NCBI GenBank assembly: GCA_948470475.1
Contig: OX419346.1
Coordinates: 860,151-924,150, forward strand
Direction: 5' to 3'
DNA: 64,000 nucleotides
From: Galaxea fascicularis
Lineage: Eukaryota; Cnidaria; Anthozoa; Scleractinia; Euphylliidae
Below are positions 1 through 19,011 of the stretch, one piece after another (position 1 is the first letter of the stretch; the number at the start of each line of letters is the position of its first letter). A program made the translations under genes and the position numbers. The notes below the pieces were generated by a model. It was not told the DNA's origin. It saw nothing but the letters and a program-made list of their open reading frames with translations, and did not search any database.

Positions 1-76
1 AGCAACGTTTTTGTTGGTAAAACTGATGTGGTGTCTAAAAGTTAATTTTTGATGTATTCTGTTTTAAATCCATCAG

Positions 77-3000
77 CTCTCACTGTTTCTGTTGATTCAA
101 TTTTCTGGGGGAGATATCTGTGGCCAGAAGGAGAAGTGTTGTGGTACAATACCATCCTGAATAAAAGTTCTAACTGGGGCGTATCCTTTATTATGTACAC
201 CTGAAGGGTAGCAAACTTCCTTATGAATCCTTGTGACTACTTCATACATACAACACGCATATTAAACATAGATATACAGCTTCAAATTCACTTGCATTGT
301 GTGGTTCCAGAAGATATCTATACTCACAGGGCCATGGATGGTTCCTTGGTTTGACCCTCCCTCCCCACCCCCCAGAAATTCCAACTTAGCTCCATACTTT
401 TCTTTAAACCTTTGCTTTTGACACACCCTCCCCCTTGAAATTTCCATGGACCTTCTGTGAGGGGGGGGGGGGTACAGATGTTTTCTGGAACTCTGCATTG
501 TCATCATTCTACACTTTACACATGGTGTTGAGGGTTTAGCTTAACTTATGAGTTTTTTTTTTTTCTTTTTTTGTAAAACAAGTGCCAATTTTCCTTTACC
601 ATTCCCAGACATCTCCATTCCTCTGGTACTTCTACTCTGTCCTCCCCAGATGTTTACTGTTTGCTCTTGTCCTAGTCCCCCTCGGTCTCTGGCGGGACAG
701 AAGGACCTGGACACTGGTGGCTCCATCTCTTGGATTTGTTTTTCTTTATTCATTTCTTCCCCACAAAGAGCTTCGGTTTGTTATTTATGTTATCCCTGTG
801 CTCAACGCAGTAGCAGCATGTGGAATGAGTTACATGTAAGTGTGTTACATTGATGCTGACTGCTTCAAGGGTAGGATTTCTTCAGAGTCAGATCCCCAGC
901 TATTTTGATAGAAAGACAGCTCATTGACCAGGAAGCCGACAACCGGCGAAATCCACTGTCTACTTTGTCATAACGTACCTCTCACCCAGGGCTCAAGACT
1001 AATGGTTGCCAGCTAGCCAGAGGCTAGTAAAAATTCTGTTTTGGCTAGTAGATTTTGCACTTCACTAGCCATTTTGGCCAGTGAAAATGTCAGCACAAAA
1101 CATGTGTACTAGCCACTGGGCCAGTAAGCTGAAAAGTTAGCCTCGAGCCCTGCTCTTACTACTGCCTACTTTGTTTAGATTTTCACTCAAATGATTAAAA
1201 AATGTTCATCAGGTTGCTACCTACTTTGGTTAGCTCAGACAGATATTCCAAAAAATATTGAAACACGTTATTGACCATACCACAATAGTTGGATTCCTTG
1301 GCTGCTTTTTCCTCATCCTTTCTGCTAAGAGTGTCTTTTTTGTATCCAAGAAGGCAAACTTAATATTAAGTGAATTATATCAGCAAAGAGTAGATAGGGG
1401 ATACTGTCACAGTTTTTTTGTTTTGTTATCCCCAGCACACAACAGAGCAGTTTTTCAAGCAATTGAGACTTACTTTGACACTCATTAATGAAAACTGCTC
1501 TAAAAACAACATTAATTTTATTGACATCATGAAATTTAGGTCAAAACAAACAGATAAAGAGAATAGAAGTGGGGAAGAGCATGAAAAACAGAAAGAGAAG
1601 AAACATTATATATAGTTACATGTCCTGTTACTTACAATCCAGATGTATCAAGCATAACAAAGTATTTTGTTGGTATAAATGAACTGGTGATTTGTTTTCA
1701 TTTAAGATACAAGAATGAAGCAAAATGGAGACCAGCTGTGTCTGCTGTTGTCAAATTTTTTACTGTTGGGGGTCTGCTGGGGAACTGTTTGGTGACTGGC
1801 TTATTGCTTTTCATATCACATCATAACTACCCAGGAGGGGTGGCTCTGCAAAGGCTTCATACTCTTCTAGAGAACCAGACAGGTAGGAGAAATACATTAT
1901 GCAATTGAAATTCCCATACTAAATTTTGTCACGTCATATACAGTGTGATGCTCTTCCCCTGGAAAGGTCCATGAAAACACTGAAATATCTTGTTTGTTTC
2001 AACTGTACATGTATGTGAATTGAAGTGCTTGATAATTTTGTCTCAATTTTTTGTCTTCTTATTTTGCATACATCAATGATCCTCGATAACTACCCTCAGT
2101 CACCTCTGTGTTCCTGTTGGGAGGGTGGCAGCAGACAATCCCAGGGGTCCTAACCAGTGAGGTTTTGTAACTAACGAATCCTTCTTTTCCTTAGAACCTT
2201 GTCATGTACACATCTCTGTCGCTGCAGCTCAGACTGGTGTGTCACGGTTTGGTGAAATCAATCCGTCTTGGAGGTGAGTATGCTGCTTAAATTTTTGTTC
2301 GATAATTGTTTTTGTGAACGGGAAAATACGTATATCAATCAATCAATCAATCAACCAATTAATCAACCGGCCGACGGACCGGCGCCACCCCCAACCCAAC
2401 TGCCGGCCATACAACTCGGTCTTTAAGGAAACCAGACTACGGAGTTGAAGGAAAGGTCTGTTATTTGACAGTGACGTTACGTTAGGCTGGTCTCCCTCAC
2501 CTTCACCCGTAAAACTTGAAGGGGCGTAAAAGATCTCACCGTGGTGTAGTCTGTCCTATCATCATACCTCTTAGAGGTGGATAGAGGCTGGACGATGAGC
2601 TGACAACCCTGAGCCCTGTGCCCGATTCACTCTAAGAGTTAACGCTCGAAACGTCAGCGTTTTTAATCTCTTTACCTTGGCCAATTTACATTATCAACTC
2701 CGTTGATAAAACCAAAGTTTCGTGTACCACTCCCCCACCGAAGCAGTAGCATAGTTTTTTTTAGAAACTAGCACCCTTTGAGCCCGAATAATGGACGGTT
2801 GGTCATGGAAATGAACCGTCACGTGACTGTTGGTTCTATTCTCCCACGGAGCGCAAGTTATTGGTTATAATGACAAAATTTTTTATCTGTATCTTTACAG
2901 ATATTTCAAAACGGAAAATCTGACTGACAGCAGCCCTGAAATGCTGGGTTTCTCGCATCTTCTAACGGAACCGCCTTGCGACAGAATGGACCGAACGCGT

Positions 3001-3141
3001 TCACTTCTCGAACGAATAGAGGGCTTCGACAGAATTAGCTTTGATCTTAAACGTCTTCCTTTCGTTTTCCCGGTTATTGTGCCAAAAATTTGTATCCTAG
3101 AGAGACGGGGTTGGAGAAAAACCCAGACAAGGAGAACTTGA
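77..3141 (+). CDS. ALG12: ALG12 mannosyltransferase, C-terminal part (5' end outside window)
   Basis: Dol-P-Man:Man7GlcNAc2-PP-Dol alpha-1,6-mannosyltransferase (GT22 family), a multipass ER membrane enzyme that adds the eighth mannose to the lipid-linked N-glycan precursor. Exons seen: 77-180, 609-835, 1707-1882, 2195-2273 and 2901-3141; phases join exactly and give about 275 residues (vertebrate ALG12 is near 490, so roughly the last 55-60%). Recognisable family stretches are [20 protein letters not shown] in the first exon, LPHKELRF in the second (the HKExR signature of GT22 enzymes), [14 protein letters not shown] in the third and [10 protein letters not shown] in the fourth. The third exon carries a hydrophobic segment. 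The last exon ends in TGA and encodes a basic tail, WRKTQTRRT. The catalytic N-terminal exons lie upstream of position 1. GPI mannosyltransferases share the HKE motif, but the NKSSNWG and [10 protein letters not shown] stretches point to ALG12. Confidence 0.93.
181..2900 (+). repeat. ALG12 introns: interspersed repeats and microsatellite
   Basis: The introns hold repeat-derived DNA. At 1003-1155 a stretch repeatedly contains CTAGCC/GGCTAG motifs in both orientations and looks like an old short element. At 2333-2365 there is an (AATC)n microsatellite. At about 2620-2770 a segment with ATTATCAACTCCGTTGATAA matches a second copy near 34020-34090, so it is an interspersed repeat. A pure G run lies at 462-472 and T runs at 549-571. 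No further exon was recognised here. Confidence 0.5.
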
Positions 3142-4180
3142 TAATCATACACGTGATTATGAACTGTATGTCAATCGCTTGGAGTAAATATGAATATGAC
3201 GAGTTGGCGATCTTGTCAAAACAAAAACACAGAAACAAAGTGAAACAACACAAAATAGAGACACCTTGACTGGTATACAGCGCAGATACCAGGTCGTGCA
3301 CTATAGACTTCAGAGCAGTGTTAGGTAACCATGTTATCGGCCACATACATGTAGTCTGCAGTGATCTGCAGTGTGTATCAGAGAGTTCGAACAACCGAAA
3401 TTCATGGCGCACGCGCTAACGTTCGTGATTAGTTTCTTGGCTTTTGGATTTGCGATGCGTTCCCTGGTTTGCTATCGTTTACGATATCAATTTCATTTCC
3501 CTGGCGATTATTCCATGAGTTGCCAGGAACTGTGCGTTTAAACTCTAAAAGTGATCATCATCACGTTTCAACTTGTAATATCAAGGCTCTATAAAACAGA
3601 GTGGTCACGAGAATTAAGGACAGAATTACACAAGATGAATTTGCTTGATAACTTAGCAATTTCTCCCTACTATTTCTATAGGAAATATGTGGGGGTAAGA
3701 AGTGAGAATTTAAATTTGCTCTTACGTCCTCAAAGGAGAGGGTGGAGGGGTGCACTGAAGCATATGTCGACCTACACTGAGTTGATAATGCTGACAATAA
3801 GAATTTAATTACTGCCAAATCAAAAAATAATAATAATAATAAATGTCAACAACAAATAGCTATAAAAATGTAAAAAGTATCAAAATTAAAGAAGAATTGA
3901 TAATATCAGCACTTATTAGTTGTGTTTTGTGATAACAAAGTCTGCCGTAAAACGCCTAAATTCGAGGTGGCTTATGTAATGTTCGTCGTTCAAGAAGGTA
4001 CTTCATGAAAATTTAGCGGAGATAACAGATAGTTGGCATAAATTACACGGCTTGTGACAATCAGTGGATCTTTCGTTTGAATAATGTGACATGAGTGCCT
4101 TCGTAAATGTTCGCCTCACTTTCGGTCATCTTCGGAACTCGCCGGAAGTTCTGGTACTTCAGGACTCCGTAGTGAACGTC
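3142..4180. other. Intergenic, ALG12 3' side to hydrophobic-protein gene
   Basis: About 1 kb between the ALG12 stop codon and the 3' end of the convergent minus-strand gene. It should contain the 3' UTRs of both genes. A short AAT/TAA-rich run is at 3824-3842. Several short open frames exist, but none shows splice-linked coding character or a recognisable domain. Confidence 0.5.
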
Positions 4181-5140
4181 TCATTTGCGAAAGGGTTGTG
4201 TAAATATGTCGTGAACCCATAACTTGAACATCTGCCACAACCTCGAAGGAATTGACATGATGTAAAGAAATTCGTCCTCAATGCGACGAACTGTTTGCCT
4301 TGTGGCATTTGTAACGGCTTGCAAACTTGTCATGACTGTGACTAAAAATATCTTGAAACACAGCAAACAAGTCAGGAAACATACGAAACAAATTGACAAT
4401 GTAACCATAACAACGCCTGCAGTGACAGATACCGCTGCACATGCGATGAGGAACGCAGGCCCGAAGGCGATCACCAAGACCACGAGAAGCGGTGATACCA
4501 TCAACAGAACGATGGTTGCACAAATGAGGCAAAGCATCGGAGAGTCGAGCAACGATTTGTTGACTCGGTTGCGCCTGTACGCAAAGTGGTTTCCTTGAAA
4601 CCATTCTTCCTGTCTCCTGAGCATGCGCAGTGTGCGCGTGGTTTGATCCAGTCCTACCCTTGCTATGAAATCCAGTTTTGGCTGGAGTGCGATCTAAAAA
4701 AATAAGAGGCCGAAGTTGAAGTTAAGCCTCTATAAATCCATGGCTGATTAGCGGTTTTAGATCTATTCATCAAAGAAATTCGATATAGCCAGTTGGCTTG
4801 TGAGTTCAGCACTTTTTCTCGCGCGCGCTCTTCCGCACAGTCTGTTAAAAATTTCTTCTCCCATCTGCAGCTTACTTGCCTCATGGGAATTGAACGACAT
4901 TTCCTAAAACCATATACTCTCTGAAAATTAATTCGCATTCATAGCGAAGAGGACTTGCGCCGCTCACTCGCATTTTTTTCTTTTTCTTTTCTTTTCTCCA
5001 TTTGTGTGTCCGAAGAGCTAAAACAAAGAAGTCACTGACAAGATAATTCTGGTTTTAATTTGACTTGGTACCAAATGTTAATCGGTGAACCTCACTCACC
5101 TTTGAATCTGCTTTCCGCTGAGAAGCCTTGGATTGCTCTA
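4181..5140 (-). CDS. Small strongly hydrophobic protein, possibly promethin/LDAF1-like (partial model)
   Basis: The terminal exon is 4181-4693: an acceptor (TTTTTAG) precedes codon ATC at 4693, and the frame runs to a stop at 4181-4183. Its translation has a basic, amphipathic start (LDFIARVGLDQTTRTLRMLR), then about 70 nearly uninterrupted hydrophobic residues starting DSPMLCLICATIVLL, then a polar tail. An excellent donor (CAAAG|GTGAGT, exon end 5100) marks an upstream exon of at least about 35 nt, in frame as QSKASQRKADSK. A long hydrophobic hairpin with short polar ends resembles the lipid-droplet assembly factor promethin (TMEM159/LDAF1) and oleosin-like proteins, but residue identity is not enough to be sure. 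The start codon was not found: the upstream exon abuts a MITE at 5141, so the 5' part may lie beyond it. If the family guess is right it would act with seipin at ER/lipid-droplet contacts. Confidence 0.4.
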
Positions 5141-5376
5141 GGCCCGGTTGTTCGAAAGCCGATTAACGCTACTCCAAGATTGAAATTAATCAAGGAGCTT
5201 ATTTGTCTGTTCCCAAACGTTGTTCATTGTTGATATTCTACAAAATTTTAGATTAGGGGAAGTCAATCCTGAAAAACGAAAAGCAGCCGAAACAACCTTC
5301 ATCCAAAAGTTAAAAACTGGAACCAAAGTTTACGCTAATCCTGGATTAGGTTAATCGGCTTTCGAACAACCGGGCC
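5141..5376. mobile_element. MITE with about 24-bp terminal inverted repeats
   Basis: The left end (GGCCCGGTTGTTCGAAAGCC, running on into GATTAA) and the right end (5353-5376) are inverted copies of each other. They enclose about 190 bp of AT-rich DNA with no coding capacity, including a second internal inverted pair (ATTAACGCTACTCCAAGATT near the left, AATCCTGGATTAGG near the right). No clear target-site duplication is visible. It sits directly upstream of the splice-supported exon ending at 5100 of the minus-strand gene. Confidence 0.8.
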
Positions 5377-7317
5377 CTGAAGATTTTTTGCAGTACCAAA
5401 ATGGTTTTCTTTACCTCAACTTGTCCACACTCAAAGCACCGAACAACGTTTGCAAAATTAAATAATGGAACTGTGACGTTACAAAGAGTAAATTAGCTAC
5501 TTATCCATTTATTACCTCATTAACGAGTAATTTTCATAAAATGAATGCTTGTTTTACGATAGAAGAGAGAAAATCTCTACAAACTCATGAAACGCGTCAT
5601 CCCCAAAATTGCAAAATTCTACACTTCAGAATCTGTGACCAGACTGGGGAGAGTGAGGGATTATAGGATCGTTTGGAAAGACTGGGAACTAATGTATAAT
5701 TTTTTTAAAGAACACAATACAATACGATTACGAACAGTTAGCTTTAAAATAAAATTTAAAAAACCCACTGCATTTACAATACAAACTGTACTGACAGATA
5801 TTACATGCTGAAAAAGAAAAAGGATTCAAAGTTTCACTTGGAGTTAAAATTTATCCATTTCCATATCAAGATGGTTTTTAAGCGAAGAAAGCTTGCCAGA
5901 TGCATAATTAATAATAATAATGTTTCACTATTGTATTGAAATGTCAGTCGTAGAACTACGTTGAAGCACGAGTGTTGGCGGCTAAGAAAACATCGTAAGA
6001 GACTACCATTCTTCACTCGTTCCAGTCTCTTCATATGTTTTGGAGTAACTTCGCCGACTCGCGGGGCTCTGGGAACGAGAATGCCAGTCGTCTTTCCTTT
6101 ACCGCGGTCAGGCGTTGACACTTCGGAACTGGAATGTCCTTTGAAGAAAATGTTTTTGGTTCGAAAGCTCAAAGATGATTAGTTTTTGGGCAGTGTGAGT
6201 GTACTAAACAATTTTACGATTTACTCCAAAGACGGAAGACTGTCCCGCAAGACCTTCGCCGAGCCTGGCAGTCTTGTCCTTCCAAGCGGTCTTCCACTCC
6301 ATTCGCGATGCCTGACAATGACCACGATAAACACGACTCGAAGGTATAAGGCAAGCGATTAAAAACGATGTCGGGAAACAACTCACATAAAATGGCAGAG
6401 TTCTCATGGACAGAAGCTGTACCCCGGAGCGCAATACATCAGGAATGAAAATGTGCCTTTAATCCTTTTAAAAGCGAAGTATATGGAGACTGGTCAGTCC
6501 TATGTCCGCTTTGTTCAGTCTATTTAAAGGGGTGACTTGGAAAAACCGATTCATTCCATGGTTCGTATAACTTTGTAGCGTATTATCGTTAAAATGATTT
6601 AGTAAACTCAAATTCAACACAAACGAAAAAACCTCATTTTCAGACTGGGCGTTTTCTTTCACGTTTGACCACGTTGAACGTTTTTCGATGATACGCGATC
6701 AACATAAAACCCTTATATATTCAAAGCCGATAAAGCAATATAATCTAACCTTGTGTTAACGTTAATTCTGACTCTTATCCCATCCTTAAACCCAAAATTT
6801 GGTGGTTGATCTAAACATCATGAATTACTAAACAGTCTCAAATCAATGCATTTCATCCATCTCCTTTTACATTTTTGAAGTGACTATCTCTAATATCATT
6901 AATTCGTGTAAAAAAAATGAAGCTTAACTGAAGGACAACGGAGTGACCCTTTATTTTTTCACTACAATATTGTTTCATACACGCCCTTTAATATATAGCA
7001 TATATTACTTTAGACCTGAATTACCAAATTACAGTGTCTACAGACGAGACCTATGACGATGGGGAGCATATTTGCTGTTTGGGGGAAATGTATTTGGATT
7101 AATTTTGTGTTTGCGTCAGCGATATGCATAATGAACAAGTTATCGACTAGAAACCTACGTTTTGTTTCCCTTTGACAAGAGACAATACAAAATTATTTCA
7201 CCCATGACTGCTTATTTGGTTGTATGACTAACAATTTCAAAATTGCTGAAAATTTTTGCTGGAAATATCGAATCACGTTTCCACATCTTATCTACTGTCC
7301 TCGAATCCAATGCATCA
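5377..7317. other. Region without a certain gene; possible minus-strand exons
   Basis: Most of this 1.9 kb shows nothing recognisable. One minus-strand stretch, 6172 down to about 6020, has coding-like composition (includes the peptide RAPRVGEVTPKHMKRLERVK, then an in-frame GT donor-like site at the NG codons), and 6300-6210 also reads open on minus. I cannot join them to each other or to a known family. A TTTATT (AATAAA on minus) near 6950 could be the copine polyadenylation signal, about 370 nt past its stop. Confidence 0.3.
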
Positions 7318-16425
<9,108 letters not shown>

Positions 16426-17751
16426 AATTCTGACCACTATCAATCGAGGCTTGTTCAGGCTTCACCAGACACCTGAGTTGTTTGACGTTAAATAGGCAAG
16501 GGATGGTTATTTCACAACATGTCAATATCTTGATTCCCCACAAATCCGAAAATAAACCAAAGCAAAAACCATAAACATTTTAACCACTCCTTTCAATCGC
16601 CGAGGACTCTGTAGCCTCACTAAAGTACTGGGTACTAGTTGCCCGTACGTCATGGTGTGCTTAACGACGACGACGGCAACGAGAACGCCACAAAACAATG
16701 GATTTCTTTGCCGTCCTCTGCAAAACAACAACTTGAGATAATCAAATTTTGGGTTTTCTCGAGAACGTGACCGCATGACGGCTAGTTTTTGTTTCGTTTT
16801 GTTTGCTTTGACACCGTTCACAGTATTTTAGGCCCTGGCCTGGACAGCTCGCTAGCATTTTTCACATTAAACAAAATGGTGGGTCCGCAGTAATTGGCTC
16901 CAGCTGTTGCGGTGTCCCTGCCCAATTCTAGTTGTTATTGGTGTATTGTTATCTTGTATTCTCAGTATCTGTATATTTTCAGTTTATTTTTTCGTTATTT
17001 CTTAATAAAATAAAAATAAACCAGGTGGACAATCAGACATGGTTTGATGCTACTCTGGTTTGAAAATTGATGAATGTAACTTAAAAAGTTACAATTCACG
17101 AGCCTTGCTTGAACCCTTGTAAATCCCGCATGCATGCATGCATCTCAAAATACCTAAATTTGTAGTGGATGTGTTATCTCAGAGCCACCATTGCAACAAC
17201 AGACTGGATAGAATAATACCCCACGTACTAAGCGTACAGAATACACCCCCGTATTTTTTCCGAAACTTACGTAAGTACAACACATTGATTCTATAGTTTT
17301 GCTGATAAAAGATATATCTTTCTCAATTCCTATTTTTTCCGGCTTTCCGGATTCCGGCTTTTCCATACGCCCATATTTTTGTAGGTCGATCAGAAACTGA
17401 CGCCGTTATGCTAATGGGGAAAATATTGTAAACAAAGATTCTCCTATACTAGTAGCAGTTTAAAACTCAGTATGACAGCCAATGGCGGAAACCCTACATT
17501 AATTATACATGCATCCATGTTTCAACTCTCGCAAGGTCTCACGTGATTTGCTTGCAACCCTTCAGATGAACGAAAAACAATGGACCCTAGTCCTAAAACA
17601 ATAGAGGTGCAACACTATCCCTGTCAATGAAATTTGTACCTTATATGAGTATAGCCTGCGTAGTAAACGTTTCAGCTGGTACTGGGGCGAGAGCAAAACA
17701 GAGATGCGAGGGGGGCTGGGGGGCAGCGGAAACGCTTGCTACGCAGACTTA

Positions 17752-17899
17752 TAGACCCTATGCAAAAATGGCTGCCTCTAAATTATTCTTTTATTTGTTC
17801 ATATTCAAAATAGCCCACCTAACCTCGCTCGAGATAACAAATTCTTTAGAATTTTTGTCTCAAAAACGAGGTTAGTTGGGCATTTTTGCATAGGGTCTA
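17752..17899. mobile_element. 148-bp MITE with TA target-site duplication
   Basis: The ends TAGACCCTATGCAAAAATG and CATTTTTGCATAGGGTCTA are exact 19-bp inverted repeats, flanked on both sides by TA (17750-17751 and 17900-17901). The interior also carries the inverted pair CCTAACCTCG and CGAGGTTAG. A TA duplication is typical of Tc1/mariner-type transposition, so this is probably a non-autonomous derivative. Confidence 0.85.
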
Positions 17900-18240
17900 T
17901 ATGAGTAGAGCTTGAGTCACAAAATGCATGTATAATTTTAAATATGGGCTGCGTGGACATCTTGCCTCAAAAGGTTCTAATACAACTTAGCCAATGGTTA
18001 GCGCTAACCATGCTTCGATCAACTCAGCCCCGCCTGGTTTGTTTAATCATGTTTTTTTTTTGTTTTTTGCTCGGTATTCACCGCTAGTGTCCGCATCAAA
18101 TAAATCGTTTCCAAACTCGACATAAAGAGCCTTCTTTCATGACAAGCGAAAAGACAATCATACTCCTTTATCAGAGTAAAAATCTTTTATTAACTTATTT
18201 ACAAGTACTAATAAAAAAGTGAAAATTTTGCTCTAAATTG

Positions 18241-18560
18241 GGAAGTAGGGTTGGAGCAGTGGAGAGACCACTCGTCTTCCACCAATGTGGGCCATGTGGC
18301 CTGGGTTTGACTCGTCGTCATATGTGGGTTCATTCTCATACCCAGAGGGAATGATGTGGGTTGAGTTTGTCGTTGGTTCTCTACTCTGCTCCAAGCGGTT
18401 TTTCTCCGGGTACTCCGGTCCCCCCCCCCCCCCCACTCCTAAATACAGTTTCAAATTCCTGTTCAATCCAGATGCAGTACCTGCCCGAAAATCACTTCAG
18501 CGAGAGGAGCTCCCATTTATTAAACGGCCACCCCTCACTTGGCGGCCAGTAATCCGGCAA
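18241..18560 (+). repeat. tRNA-derived SINE, family A, long form
   Basis: Diverged head (GGGTTGGAGCAGTGG; GGCCTGGGTTTGACTC as B-box), then the family signature GTTGGTTCTCTACTCTGCTC and TTTTTCTCCGGGTACTCCGG, then a C run and a tail (CAATCCAGATGCAGTACCTG) shared with the copy at 22864 but absent from those at 53125 and 57204. Confidence 0.8.
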
Positions 18561-18599
18561 AGTCCCGATAAGGATCCACCCACTATTTTCTACCTCTAT

Positions 18600-18825
18600 T
18601 ATGCCCGAGAGTGCCCCTTGATAGGGGTTGAACTGTATTTATCCTTCCAGCTTCTCGTGTAATCTGTCTAATTCTACTTAGTATCAGTATAGTTGTATTC
18701 TACTTAGTATTGTAATTCTATGCGTCAAGCCACAGCTCGCCCTGAATAGCTGTGGTTAACTGCGAGCAGTGGTACATCTTTATATGTTTCAATTTTCTTA
18801 ATAAACTTGAACTTGAACTTAGTAT
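18600..18825 (+). mobile_element. LINE 3' tail fragment
   Basis: A non-coding stretch with an inverted pair around CCACAGCTCGCCCTGAATAG and CTGTGGTTAACTGCG ends in AATAAACTTGAACTTGAACT. Short tandem AACTTG repeats just after AATAAA are typical of the 3' end of a non-LTR retrotransposon. No reverse transcriptase sequence remains, so it is a strongly 5'-truncated copy. Confidence 0.5.
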
Positions 18826-19011
18826 GCGGTGAACAAATAATTGTTGGTTCATATCGTACGTAACAGAGCTAATTGTATATCAAATTCTAGAAATCATGCA
18901 TAGTACTTTGTAAACCTCTTTCCAATTTTATCCTGCACAGTTCTTCCCTGTTTGAGCGCCTGTCACCCGGGCCACGTTGTAATGCTCTGGATTCCCTATT
19001 TACATCATAAT

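Larger units (their letters stand above)
16426..19011. other. Intergenic between TPRA1 3' end and copine 5' end
   Basis: About 2.6 kb holding the copine promoter side and repeats. A (GCAT)n stretch is at 17129-17142. The rest, apart from the elements listed separately, shows no domain or splice-linked reading frame. The copine TATA box, if any, could not be identified. Confidence 0.5.

Noticed and set aside
18285..18662. 125-aa Pro-rich open frame
   Set aside because: It lies wholly in a SINE and its poly-C tract and adjoining repeat DNA.
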